Origin: DATEPR01 sp036503065 | GTDB lineage: Bacteria > Actinomycetota > Actinomycetes > Mycobacteriales > Pseudonocardiaceae | Length of the DNA stretch: 34,667 nt | Reading direction: 5' to 3' | NCBI GenBank assembly: GCA_036503065.1 | Contig: DASXXM010000349.1 | Location: 1 to 34,667 of the forward strand | In this document: positions 7,420 through 15,812 of the stretch, piece by piece | How the letters are laid out: the number at the start of each line of letters is the position of its first letter | Numbering within the stretch: position 1 is the stretch's first letter | Notes under the pieces: model-generated | What the model saw: the letters and a program-made list of their open reading frames with translations, nothing else | Database searches by the model: none | Told to the model about the DNA's origin: nothing | Program-made: the position numbers and the translations under genes

Positions 7420-8859
7420 ATGACTGACTACCGAGTCGACCTCGACCCGGCCGGCGGCAACTGGCCGGCGCTGACCGAACTGCGTGCCCTGCTCGCGGAC
7501 CAGAAGGTGTCCGCCGGCCACCTGGTGCTCGGCTGCCTCCGTCGGATCGCCGCGGTCGACGGCGCGATCCACGCGGTCCTGGCCGCCGACCCGACGGCGA
7601 TGGTCCAGGCACGCGAATGCGACCAGCGGCTGGCCAACGGCTCAACCCGGCCGCTGGAAGGCATTCCGGTCCTGGTCAACGACAATGTGGACACCGCGGG
7701 CGTGGCCACGACCGCAGGTTCCCGACTGCTGGCCGGCTCCCCGCCGCGGACCGATGCGGACATCGTCCGGCGGCTGCGCGCGGCAGGCGCCGTCATCCTC
7801 GGCAAGACGAACCTGTCCGAATGGGGCAATTTCCGCGGCACGTGCAGCAGCGAAGGCTGGTCCGCGGTAGGCGGCCAGACCCGCAACCCCTACGTGCTCG
7901 ACCGCAGCCCATGGGGATCGTCGGCAGGCTCGGCCGCCGCGGTCGCCGCCGGCATCGCCCCACTGGCGATCGGCACGGAGACCGACGGCGAACTGGTCCG
8001 CCCGGCAGCGGCCTGCGGCGTCGTCGGCCTGAAGCCCGCGCTCGGGTTACTGCCCAACCGGGGCATCGTGCCGATCTCGTCGGCCCAGGACACCCCGGGC
8101 CTGCTGGCCGGCACGGTCGCCGACGCCGCCTACGCGTTGGCCGCGCTCGTCAGGATGCCGACACCGGACATCGACACGACGCTGGCAGGCCGCCGAATCG
8201 GCCTGTGGCCAGGCACCCGACCCACCCGAAACGCACTGGACCGACTGGACCGCGTCGCGGACATGTTGACAAGTACCGGGGCCAAGGTGGTCGCGGTCGA
8301 CATCCCGGAGGCGCCCGACCGCTTCGGTGACGCCCTCTCCGCGACGATCGCCGAGTTCGCGCCGAGCCTGAACGCCTACCTGCGCACCCGTCCGGACGCA
8401 CCCGCGGACCTGGCCGCCGTACTGGCCGCCAACCGAGCGGACCCCCGGGAACTGGCCCTGTTCGGGCAGGATCTGATGGAAGCGGCCGCCGCGGTGACCG
8501 ACGACGACCGTCGCATCGCGCGGGCCGGTCGGGCCCGCGCCAGGGCGTGGGCCAACCAGGCCCTTGACGACGCACTGACCGGCCTGGACTGCGTACTGGC
8601 ACCGACCGGCCCGCCGGCCTGGCCGATCGACCACGAGCTGGGCGACCCGTTCGTCCGCACCACGTCCACCATTCCGGCGCTGGCCGGCCGCCCCAACATC
8701 TCGATCCCCGTCGGCCTGGAAGGCGACCTACCGGTCGGCGTGTCGATATTCGGCCCCGCCGACACGGCCACCGTACTGTGCGTGGCCGCCGGCATAGCAG
8801 CCTGCTGGCCGCGCTCGACCCCCCGATTCCTGAGCCGCCAACTAACCTCCACTTCCTGA
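7420..8859 (+). CDS. Amidase-signature family protein lacking catalytic Lys and Ser (probable pseudo-amidase)
   Basis: The 479-residue protein is full length for the amidase-signature family and matches it along its whole length: GIPVLVNDNVDT (81-92), LGKTNLSEWGNF, GGQTRNPYVLDRSPWGSSAGSAAA (151-174) and GTETDGELVRPAAACG (185-200). The family uses a Ser-cisSer-Lys triad. Here the Lys expected in VLVKDN is Asn87 (codon AAC at 7678-7680), and the nucleophilic Ser expected in DGS is Glu191 (codon GAA at 7990-7992). Only the cis-Ser (Ser167) remains. Hydrolysis by the usual mechanism should be impossible, so it may be a binding, scaffold or regulatory protein or use a new chemistry. GGGGAG lies just before the ATG. 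Its 3' end overlaps the convergent GH3 gene by 18 bases. Confidence 0.85.
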   Translation: MTDYRVDLDPAGGNWPALTELRALLADQKVSAGHLVLGCLRRIAAVDGAIHAVLAADPTAMVQARECDQRLANGSTRPLEGIPVLVNDNVDTAGVATTAGSRLLAGSPPRTDADIVRRLRAAGAVILGKTNLSEWGNFRGTCSSEGWSAVGGQTRNPYVLDRSPWGSSAGSAAAVAAGIAPLAIGTETDGELVRPAAACGVVGLKPALGLLPNRGIVPISSAQDTPGLLAGTVADAAYALAALVRMPTPDIDTTLAGRRIGLWPGTRPTRNALDRLDRVADMLTSTGAKVVAVDIPEAPDRFGDALSATIAEFAPSLNAYLRTRPDAPADLAAVLAANRADPRELALFGQDLMEAAAAVTDDDRRIARAGRARARAWANQALDDALTGLDCVLAPTGPPAWPIDHELGDPFVRTTSTIPALAGRPNISIPVGLEGDLPVGVSIFGPADTATVLCVAAGIAACWPRSTPRFLSRQLTSTS

Positions 8860-10932
8860 CGCCGGCAAATGGATGGAGGCCGTCAAAGGCAGACTCCGAG
8901 AGCTGTCCCCAACGTTGAGATGATAGGTCCCACCGGCCACCCGCCAGGACGAGGAAGCCGTATCCCAGAAGGAGAACGACCGAGAAGTCAGCGTAAAACT
9001 GACTCGCCGGGTCTGCCCGGGGGCAAGCGAAACCTTGACGAAGCCCTGCAACTGATCGGGCGGCTCGGGCACCGCACTGCTACTGGGATCGCCCACGTAC
9101 AACTGAGCGACCTCGGCACCAGCGCGGCTACCGGTATTGGTCACCTTGGCGGTGACCGTCACGGCACCATGCGCACCCCGGCCAACGGTCAGGTGAGAAA
9201 ACGCGAACGACGTATAGGACAAGCCAAACCCGAACGGGAACAGTGGCGCGATGTTACTGGCATCATAATGCCGGTAACCAACGAAGACACCTTCGGAGAA
9301 GGTAGCCGTGCCGTTCACGCCGGGATACTGCGCCGGAGTACTGGCCGGCACATCACCAGGACTGACCGGAAAGGTCAGCGGCAGCTTGCCGGACGGATCA
9401 ACCTTGCCGAACAGCAGATCCGCCACAACGGTGCCGTCCTCCTCGCCCGGATACCAGGCTTCCAGAATCGCCGGCACCTGAGCGGCCCACGGCATCAGCA
9501 CCGGACCGCCGCTCTTGACCACCACAACGGTACGCGGATTGGCCGCGACCACAGCCTGCACAAGCGCATCCTGATTGCCGCTCAACGCAAGCCCGGCCTG
9601 GTCGACACCTTCGGTCTGGTTGTCACCGACCATCACCACGGCCACATCGGCAGACCTGGCCAACGCGGCGGCGGCAGCCGGGTCCGTGCCCGGATCGAAG
9701 CCGACAGCGGTACCCGCACCAACGGCGTTCTTGATCCCGGTAACCGGATCCACGGTGAACAACGGGATCACGTGCGAACTGCCGCCCCCGCCGGTCTTGG
9801 CGGCGCCGGCGAACGGCCCGATCACCGCAATCGAATGCAACGCGGCCGGATCGAGCGGCAGCGTCGCAGCAGAGTTCTTCAGCAGCACCGCACCCTGCTC
9901 GGCGATGGACCGGGAGACCGCCCCGTCCGCCTGCGCCGGAATCGGCCTGGCCGGCGGCGGACTGTCGAACAGCCCCATTCTGATCATCTCGGCGAACCGC
10001 TGCACCAGCAGATTGTCGATGACCGGCACGGCAACCTGGCCGCTGTGCACGGCAGCCAGCAGCGCCGTGTCGAAGAACTTGCCGGTGGGCATCTCCAGGT
10101 TCATCCCGGCGTTGACCGTCGGCACCGTGCTGTGCACCGCGCCGAAGTCCGAGGTGACAAATCCGGTGAAGCCCCAGTCGGTCCGCAGGACGGTGTTCAG
10201 CAGTTCGTTGTTCTGACAGGAGAACGTGCCGTTGATCGCCGGGTACGCGCACATCACCGCCCCCGCGCCACCCTGCTGCACGGCCGACTGGAACGGCGGA
10301 TCGTAGATCTCGTGCAGGGTCCGTTCGTCGATCGACTGGTTGAGGTTGAATCGGTTGTTCTCCTGGCTGTAGGCGTCGAAGTGCTTCACCTCGCCGATCA
10401 CAGGTGCCGACTGCACCGCACGGACGTTGGCCGCGGCCAGTTGGGCGGCCAGGAACGGGTCCTCGCCGTAGTTCTCGAAGGTGCGGCCGTTCTGCGGCAC
10501 CCGCACCACGTTGACGTCGGTGCCTTCCAGGAAGTTGGCGCCGAGGTCGGCGGTTTCCGTGCCCATGATCCGGCCGTAATCGGCGGCCTGATGGGGATCC
10601 CACGTGGCGGCCAGCGCTTCCGGTGCCGGCAGCGCGGTGGCGGGCGCCTGCGTCTTGGGGTCACCGGGGCCGACGCCCGCAGGCCCGTTGGTGATCACCA
10701 GTGGCGGGATGCCGAGCCGGGCGATGCCCGGCACGAACCGGTTGTGGGTGGCGTCCTGGATGCCGTGCATCTCGGTGATCTTCTCGGCCAGCGTCAGTTG
10801 GGCCACCAGCGCCCTGGCCCGAGCCACCGGGTCCTGCCGGTGCCGGCCGGGTCCGGCGCTCGCCGTCCCCGCGAGCACCATGGTCAGGCTGGTTACGGCA
10901 GCGACAACGGCCGCGATCCTCCGTCTGCGCAT
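8842..10932 (-). CDS. Secreted glycoside hydrolase family 3 enzyme (beta-glucosidase-like)
   Basis: The 696-residue protein starts with MRRRRIAAVVAAVTSLTMVL and an AxA cleavage site (signal peptide of about 26 residues). It then shows the GH3 (alpha/beta)8 domain with EVKHFDAYSQENNR (Lys about 183) and nucleophile motif VTSDFGA (Asp262), the alpha/beta sandwich domain with EGVDQAGL, and a C-terminal fibronectin-III-like domain (FPFGFGLSYTSF onward). Family enzymes remove terminal beta-linked glucose, xylose or related sugars; the exact specificity is not readable. The ATG at 10932 follows GAGGAGG by about 11 bases; 32 further codons upstream are open but lack support. It is divergent from ligK and monocistronic. 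Confidence 0.9.
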   Translation of the reverse strand: MRRRRIAAVVAAVTSLTMVLAGTASAGPGRHRQDPVARARALVAQLTLAEKITEMHGIQDATHNRFVPGIARLGIPPLVITNGPAGVGPGDPKTQAPATALPAPEALAATWDPHQAADYGRIMGTETADLGANFLEGTDVNVVRVPQNGRTFENYGEDPFLAAQLAAANVRAVQSAPVIGEVKHFDAYSQENNRFNLNQSIDERTLHEIYDPPFQSAVQQGGAGAVMCAYPAINGTFSCQNNELLNTVLRTDWGFTGFVTSDFGAVHSTVPTVNAGMNLEMPTGKFFDTALLAAVHSGQVAVPVIDNLLVQRFAEMIRMGLFDSPPPARPIPAQADGAVSRSIAEQGAVLLKNSAATLPLDPAALHSIAVIGPFAGAAKTGGGGSSHVIPLFTVDPVTGIKNAVGAGTAVGFDPGTDPAAAAALARSADVAVVMVGDNQTEGVDQAGLALSGNQDALVQAVVAANPRTVVVVKSGGPVLMPWAAQVPAILEAWYPGEEDGTVVADLLFGKVDPSGKLPLTFPVSPGDVPASTPAQYPGVNGTATFSEGVFVGYRHYDASNIAPLFPFGFGLSYTSFAFSHLTVGRGAHGAVTVTAKVTNTGSRAGAEVAQLYVGDPSSSAVPEPPDQLQGFVKVSLAPGQTRRVSFTLTSRSFSFWDTASSSWRVAGGTYHLNVGDSSRSLPLTASIHLPASGSGG

Positions 10933-11116
10933 GTCCGCTCGAACCTCCTCGTTCTCGCAATTCATCCGATGACATGCCGCACCAGTGCGGACCCTACGAG
11001 GCGGCCCGTGGCGCATCAAGCAATTCACCCGACGGTCACCCGTTCTGCCAATTCAACAGTTGCGCCGGGATAAGTGAATTGAGAAAGTGGCCTGACCTGA
11101 AGAAGGGTGGCAGGAC
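10933..11116. promoter_or_regulatory. Divergent intergenic region GH3 / ligK
   Basis: These 184 bases separate the start codons of the GH3 gene (leftward) and the ligK-like gene (rightward) and must carry both promoters. I could not assign clear hexamers or an operator. Confidence 0.35.
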
Positions 11117-11806
11117 ATGGCAGTGGTGGTTCGCAACGTGGCGCGCACCGATCTGGCGATCGTCGACGCGCTGGCCGAACTCGGCGTCGCGACGGTGCAC
11201 GAGGCGCAGGGCCGGACCGGGCTGCTCGGCGCGCACCTGCGCCCGGTCCACCGGCCGGCCCGCATCGCTGGCAACGCCCTGACCTGCGAAGTCGCGCCGG
11301 GAGACAACTGGATGATCCACGTCGCGGTCGAGCAGGCGCGGCCCGGCGACATCCTGGTCGTCACGCCGACGAGTCCCTGCGGCGACGGGTACTTCGGTGA
11401 CCTGCTCGCCACCAGCCTGCGCGCGCACGGCGTGCGCGGCCTGGTCATCGACGCCGGTGTGCGGGACGTCGCGGACCTGACCGAGATGCGCTTCCCGGTC
11501 TGGTCCGCGCGGATCTCCGCGCAGGGCACGGTGAAGGAGACGCTGGGCAACGTCCAGACCCCGATCGTGTGCGCGGGCGCCCACATCCGGCCGAGCGACG
11601 TGATCGTCGCCGACGACGACGGGGTGGTGGTCGTCCGGCAGGAGGAAGCCGCGTCGGTGCTGGAGAAGGCCCGCGCCCGCGAGGCCAACGAGGCCGACAA
11701 GCGAAGGCGCCTCGCCAACGGCGAACTCGGCTTGGACCTGTACGGCATGCGGGAGAAACTGGCCGAACGCGGCCTGCGCTACGTGGACGCGGCGGATTTC
11801 GCGTGA
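11117..11806 (+). CDS. ligK: 4-carboxy-4-hydroxy-2-oxoadipate / HMG aldolase (RraA-like fold)
   Basis: The 229-residue protein carries the class II pyruvate aldolase signature of the LigK/HMG aldolase group: GVATVHEAQGRTGLL (about 23-37), PGDNWMIHVAVEQARPGDILVV, GYFGDLLATS, GLVIDAGVRDV with the Arg-Asp pair that binds substrate and metal, and DDDGVVVV. The C-terminal helix ends GLRYVDAADF, as in LigK proteins. The enzyme cleaves 4-carboxy-4-hydroxy-2-oxoadipate to pyruvate and oxaloacetate (and usually also HMG), the last step of the protocatechuate 4,5-cleavage and gallate pathways; it is cytosolic and needs a divalent metal. The next gene starts on a GTG overlapping this stop (GTGA), so translation is coupled, and that gene encodes the preceding pathway step. 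Confidence 0.88.
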   Translation: MAVVVRNVARTDLAIVDALAELGVATVHEAQGRTGLLGAHLRPVHRPARIAGNALTCEVAPGDNWMIHVAVEQARPGDILVVTPTSPCGDGYFGDLLATSLRAHGVRGLVIDAGVRDVADLTEMRFPVWSARISAQGTVKETLGNVQTPIVCAGAHIRPSDVIVADDDGVVVVRQEEAASVLEKARAREANEADKRRRLANGELGLDLYGMREKLAERGLRYVDAADFA

Positions 11807-12801
11807 TCATCGACTGCCACGGCCACTACACCACGGCCCCACCCGCACACACCGAATGGCGCACCGCCCAACTGGCTGGATCACCACCGGCCTATCCCCG
11901 TTTCTCGGACGACGAACTCCGGGAAACGTTGGCGGGAAACCAGTTGCGCCTACTGGCCGAGCGCGGCGTCGACATGACGATCTTCTCGCCACGGGCGTCC
12001 GCGATGGCCCACCACCTCGGTGACGAGAAGGTCAGCGCCGAATGGGCCCGGGTGTGCAACGACTTGATCAAACGCGTTGTCGATCTCCATCCCAACAGGT
12101 TCATCGGCGTCTGCCAACTGCCGCAGTCACCCGGCGTCCCGATCGAGAACTCCATCGAGGAGCTCGAACGCTGTGTGCTGGAGCTCGGTTTCGTCGGGTG
12201 CAATCTCAATCCCGACCCCAGCGGCGGCCACTGGACCGCGCCGCCGCTGACCGACCGTTCGTGGTACCCGTTCTACGAGAAGATGATCGAGCTGGGCGTC
12301 CCCGCGATGATCCACGTGTCCGGCTCCGACAATCCCAATTTCCACGCCATCGGCGCGCACTACCTGAACGCGGACACCACCGCGTTCATGCAGTTCCTGC
12401 AGGGCGACCTGTTCGGCGACCTGCCGGAACTACGCCTGATCATTCCGCACGGCGGCGGTGCGGTCCCGTATCACTGGGGCCGCTACCGTGGGCTGGCCGA
12501 CATGCTGGGTAAACCACCGCTGACCGAGCACATCATGCGGAACGTCTTCTTCGACACCTGCGTCTACCACCAGCCCGGTATCGACCTGCTGTTCAGGGTC
12601 ATCGACCACGACAACCTGCTGTTCGGCTCCGAGGCGATCGGGGCGGTGCGCGGGGTCGATCCGGAGACCGGCCACTACTTCGACGACACCCGCCGTTATG
12701 TCGAAGCAGCGGACATCCCGGACCGGGACAAGGTATTCGAACACAACCCTCGCCGGGTTTATCCGCGACTCGACGCCATCCTGAAGGCAAGGGGACTATG
12801 A
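11803..12801 (+). CDS. ligJ: 4-oxalomesaconate hydratase (amidohydrolase superfamily)
   Basis: The 332-residue protein begins (V)IIDCHGHYTTAP, the His-Gly-His metal motif, and continues with PRASAMAHHLGDE, FIGVCQLPQSPGV, MIHVSGS (metal His), LIIPHGGGAVPYHWGR (metal His) and LLFGSEAIGAVRG, where the Glu-Ala-Ile-Gly replaces the usual amidohydrolase Asp as in LigJ. The enzyme hydrates 4-oxalomesaconate to 4-carboxy-4-hydroxy-2-oxoadipate, the substrate of the upstream aldolase. I chose the GTG at 11803 because it overlaps the ligK stop and gives the family N-terminus; the frame remains open further upstream inside ligK. No ring-cleavage dioxygenase (LigAB) or dehydrogenase (LigC) is present in the window. 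Confidence 0.85.
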   Translation: MIIDCHGHYTTAPPAHTEWRTAQLAGSPPAYPRFSDDELRETLAGNQLRLLAERGVDMTIFSPRASAMAHHLGDEKVSAEWARVCNDLIKRVVDLHPNRFIGVCQLPQSPGVPIENSIEELERCVLELGFVGCNLNPDPSGGHWTAPPLTDRSWYPFYEKMIELGVPAMIHVSGSDNPNFHAIGAHYLNADTTAFMQFLQGDLFGDLPELRLIIPHGGGAVPYHWGRYRGLADMLGKPPLTEHIMRNVFFDTCVYHQPGIDLLFRVIDHDNLLFGSEAIGAVRGVDPETGHYFDDTRRYVEAADIPDRDKVFEHNPRRVYPRLDAILKARGL

Positions 12802-13367
12802 AAGTCCTGCTGATCGGTGGTACGTCGAATGTCGGAAAGTCGACGGTCGCCCAAGCGATCGCGGACAAACTCGGTGCCGACCACCTGTCAACCGACAAAC
12901 TGGCGAGACACCCCGGCCGCCCCTGGCCGACCCCGGCCCCGCCACACGTCATCGACCACTACAAGTCGCACACAACCGACGAGCTGGTCACCTCTCTGCT
13001 GACCCACTACGACCAACTGTGGCCCCGCATCGAAGACCTGATCACCAACCACAGGACAGGGCTGGTGTTGGAGGGCTCAGGAATCTGGCCAGAACACGTC
13101 GCGAAGCTGACGGTCCCGAACACGGCCGCCGTCTGGCTGACCGCCGACGAGCCGGTCATCCGGGCCCGGGTGCACGCGGCCGGCCACTACGAGACGGCGA
13201 CCAACGACGAACGGCACCTGATCGACCGGTTCCTCGCCCGCACATACCGTTACCAGACACTCATGCTGGCCACGATCGACAAACTCGGCATGGATCACAT
13301 CGAAACCGGCCACCGATCAGTGACAGAACTCGTCGACACGGTACTAACGACCGTCAACAGCAGATGA
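12798..13367 (+). CDS. P-loop kinase-like NTPase
   Basis: The 189-residue protein starts MKVLLIGGTSNVGKSTVAQA, giving Walker A GGTSNVGKST (residues 7-16). It has LEGSGIWPE in the centre where small-molecule kinases keep an acidic residue, and a lid-like segment RFLARTYRYQ near the C-terminus. The size and motifs fit the nucleotide/shikimate-kinase-like and 2-phosphoglycerate-kinase-like P-loop families, but the phosphate acceptor cannot be told. The ATG overlaps the ligJ stop (ATGA), so it is co-translated with the aromatic catabolism genes, which is unusual for the lig pathway. Its end overlaps the convergent flavin oxidoreductase gene by 24 bases. Confidence 0.75.
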   Translation: MKVLLIGGTSNVGKSTVAQAIADKLGADHLSTDKLARHPGRPWPTPAPPHVIDHYKSHTTDELVTSLLTHYDQLWPRIEDLITNHRTGLVLEGSGIWPEHVAKLTVPNTAAVWLTADEPVIRARVHAAGHYETATNDERHLIDRFLARTYRYQTLMLATIDKLGMDHIETGHRSVTELVDTVLTTVNSR

Positions 13368-14513
13368 TGCAACGTCGAACTCCGGAATCAGCTCGCCGAT
13401 CAAACGAATACTGGTCATCACCTCGTCGTGACCGATACCGCCCATCTGCTGGAGACACATCATCCGATCGATACCGATATCCGCGTAAGCTCGCAGTTTC
13501 CGGGCACACGTCTCCGGACTGCCGACGATCAGCGAATCCTGAGCACTCAATACCGCGAAGATCTCATCCTCGGGTACGTCCTCGCCCTGGATAACCCGGC
13601 CGATCAGGAGTTGGGCGGGTGTCGGCGCATCGTTCGCCTCGGTCCGCAGGAAATCGCCGGTCAGGCCGCCGCCATCCGATTCCTTCAACAATTCCTCGTG
13701 CCGCTGCATCATGCGCGCGAAGTCCTTCGCCGCTTCGAAGAAGGTGAGTGCCGTGACCGTGTACCAGGCGGCCGCCGCGGCGGCGCCGTTGCGCATGGCT
13801 TGTTCGTCGGTTTCGGCGCAGTGTACGAACGTGAAGAACGCGACCTGATTGTTGACGAACGCCCCGACCGGCTCCGTGCACTGATCGGCGGCCGTCCGGT
13901 AGAGGTCGACCATGCGCCGGGCACGAGGCAGCGACTCCCACATCGTCGTGCCCAGCACGCCGACGCCACGGCGGCCGGCCTCCTCGAAGGACGCGGGGCT
14001 GGCGGCAGCCTGCCACAGCGGTGGGTGTGGCTGCTGAAACGGTTTGGGGACAATGGACACGTCGTTGAACCGCGCCGAGGACCACAGTTTCGGCACCGTC
14101 TCGAACGCATGCTGCGTCTGCGGTCGCACCGTCTCCGGATCGATGCCGAACAGGCGCCACTCGGGGATCGTGGAGCGGGTCAGGCCCAGTTCGACTCGGC
14201 CGTCGCTGAGGTGGTCGAGTGTCGCGGCTCGTTCGGCCACGCGGATGGGATGGTTGAACTCCGCGGGCGCGAGGACGGCGGCATGGCCGAGGCGGATTCG
14301 GCTGGTGTGCTGCGAGATCGCGGTCAGCAACAGTTCGGGCGCCGAGGACAGGCTGAATTCGCCCGCGCCATGGTGCTCGACCTGCCACCAGCAGCCGTAA
14401 CCCGACTCGTCAGCCAGGACCGCCTGCCCGATGGCCTGCCGAAACCGGAGCCGCTCGTTGCCTTCCGGCCATGGCTTGCGGTTCTGGATCTCGTTGAACA
14501 GGTCGATCTTCAC
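13344..14513 (-). CDS. Luciferase-like (LLM class) flavin-dependent oxidoreductase
   Basis: The 389-residue protein begins MKIDLFNEIQNRKPWPEG, followed by GYGCWWQVEHHGAGEFSLSSAPELLLTAISQHTSRIRLGHAAVLAP and DHLSDGRVELGLTRS. These are the bacterial-luciferase TIM-barrel hallmarks, including the E-H-H segment near the flavin and the RVELGLGR-like phosphate-binding loop. The C-terminal PETCARKLRAYADIGIDRMMCLQQMGG is the typical closing strand and helix. It would use reduced FMN and O2 to oxidise an unknown substrate. GTG 14513 is preceded by GGAGG with about 8 bases. It is the last gene of a three-gene minus-strand operon, 62 bases after the amidohydrolase gene. Confidence 0.85.
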   Translation of the reverse strand: MKIDLFNEIQNRKPWPEGNERLRFRQAIGQAVLADESGYGCWWQVEHHGAGEFSLSSAPELLLTAISQHTSRIRLGHAAVLAPAEFNHPIRVAERAATLDHLSDGRVELGLTRSTIPEWRLFGIDPETVRPQTQHAFETVPKLWSSARFNDVSIVPKPFQQPHPPLWQAAASPASFEEAGRRGVGVLGTTMWESLPRARRMVDLYRTAADQCTEPVGAFVNNQVAFFTFVHCAETDEQAMRNGAAAAAAWYTVTALTFFEAAKDFARMMQRHEELLKESDGGGLTGDFLRTEANDAPTPAQLLIGRVIQGEDVPEDEIFAVLSAQDSLIVGSPETCARKLRAYADIGIDRMMCLQQMGGIGHDEVMTSIRLIGELIPEFDVASSAVDGR

Positions 14514-14575
14514 GTGGCGACCTCCGCCGGTATCGGAACACCGTCGTTGATCAGTCGCGTTGTGCGAGCGGTCCG

Positions 14576-15790
14576 TTACCGGGTCAGCCAGATCCGCCAC
14601 AGCGCGGCCGGGTCGGACAGGGGATCGCCGTGTACGAGGCTGAAGTGCGCGCGGCTGCCGATCGTGAGGCGGCCCGCGTGCGGCACGCCGAGCAGGTCGC
14701 CGCCGCGCCACGTTGCGGCGGCCAACGCCGTGCTGGGCTGGACGCCCGCCTCGATCATCGCCTCGACCTCCCAGACCAACTGGTTGGCGCGCAGCGAACC
14801 ACCGCCGAAGTCCGAACCGGCCGCGATCGCCACCCCGGCCGCGTCCGCGATGCGCACGCTGTCGGCCGCCCGCGCCAGCCGGTCGCCGACGGCTTCGCGC
14901 CTGCCGGGTTCGGTGAACCTCGGGTTGACCGACGTGTCGGCGAACGTCTGCCACGAGTGCATGACCGCGAGTGTCGAGACCAGCGTGACACCGCCCGCGA
15001 CCATGAGCCGCGCGATGTCCGCGTCGAGCTGGTAACCGTGTTCCAGGCTGTCCACGCCGGCCTCGGCGCCGACCCGGTTGCCGGCCAGCGCGGTGGCGTG
15101 CGCGGCCACCTTCGCGCCGCGCTCGTGTGCCGCGCGCACGGCAGTGGTCACCTCGTCGGCGCTGAACGGGCACGTGTCCGGGTCGGGTCCGTCCAGGTAG
15201 AGCTTCACCAGGTCGGCACCCTCGGCCAACTGCTGGCGCACGGCGGCGGCCAGGTCGGCGGCGTGCTCGACCTCGATGCCGAGTCCGTGGGGCAGCACAC
15301 CGGCTCTGGCCAGCCAGGTGCCGGCGGCCCGGACGTACGGACGGTCCCGGTGGCCGTGCCAGCGGTCCCGCAGCACGAGACTGGCCGCCCGCTCGACCCC
15401 CAGTTCCGGATCGAGCCTGCGCGGCGCGCCGACGTCCCTCGCCCAGCGGATGCCGGCCCGGACCAGCAGTTCACCGTTCTCCTCGCCGACCGCCAGCAGC
15501 GTGTCCAGCGGGTCGAATCCGCGCGCGATCCAGTCCGCGCCGCCCGGCATGGACAGATGGGCGTGCGAGTCGACCATGCCGGGCACGATCGTCGCGCCCG
15601 CGCCGTCGATCACGGTGATCCCGTCGAGATCGGCCGGTTGCTCGCCGTCGGTCCACAGCCCGGCCAGGATGCCGTTGTCCACCAGGAGCGACACGTCCCG
15701 CACCAGGGTGTCGGACGTGCCGTCGGCCAGCGCGGCGCCGGTCACCAGGACCCGGTCGCCGTGCAGCCGGGACGCCACCTGACCGTCCAT
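14576..15790 (-). CDS. Metal-dependent amidohydrolase
   Basis: The 404-residue protein has the imidazolonepropionase/prolidase-type amidohydrolase pattern: an N-terminal beta-sandwich part (LLVDNGILAGL...IDGAGATIVPGMVDSHAHL) with metal His76 and His78, DLVKLYLDG with the probable carboxylated Lys (about 204), KVAAHATA (metal His about 238), DSLEHGYQL (metal His about 257), AIAAGSDFGGGS (catalytic Asp about 333), and a C-terminal DLLGVPHAGRLTIGSRAHFSLVHGDPL return to the sandwich. All metal ligands appear present. It hydrolyses an amide or cyclic amide of unknown identity. GGAGGA lies 5 bases before the ATG. It sits between the DinB-like gene (22 bases upstream) and the flavin oxidoreductase gene. 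Confidence 0.88.
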   Translation of the reverse strand: MDGQVASRLHGDRVLVTGAALADGTSDTLVRDVSLLVDNGILAGLWTDGEQPADLDGITVIDGAGATIVPGMVDSHAHLSMPGGADWIARGFDPLDTLLAVGEENGELLVRAGIRWARDVGAPRRLDPELGVERAASLVLRDRWHGHRDRPYVRAAGTWLARAGVLPHGLGIEVEHAADLAAAVRQQLAEGADLVKLYLDGPDPDTCPFSADEVTTAVRAAHERGAKVAAHATALAGNRVGAEAGVDSLEHGYQLDADIARLMVAGGVTLVSTLAVMHSWQTFADTSVNPRFTEPGRREAVGDRLARAADSVRIADAAGVAIAAGSDFGGGSLRANQLVWEVEAMIEAGVQPSTALAAATWRGGDLLGVPHAGRLTIGSRAHFSLVHGDPLSDPAALWRIWLTR

Positions 15791-15812
15791 GCTGTCCTCC
15801 TCGGGTGACGGG

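Noticed and set aside
3876..8859. A biosynthetic gene cluster core suggested by the AfsR-like regulator, the SnoaL-like protein and the condensation domain
   Set aside because: No synthase, carrier protein, precursor peptide with modification enzymes, or exporter is present, so a full cluster is not supported by this window.
8869..11073. A 734-codon plus-strand frame opposite the first GH3 gene
   Set aside because: The opposite strand encodes a complete GH3 enzyme with catalytic motifs and signal peptide; the plus-strand product is Arg/His-rich and featureless.
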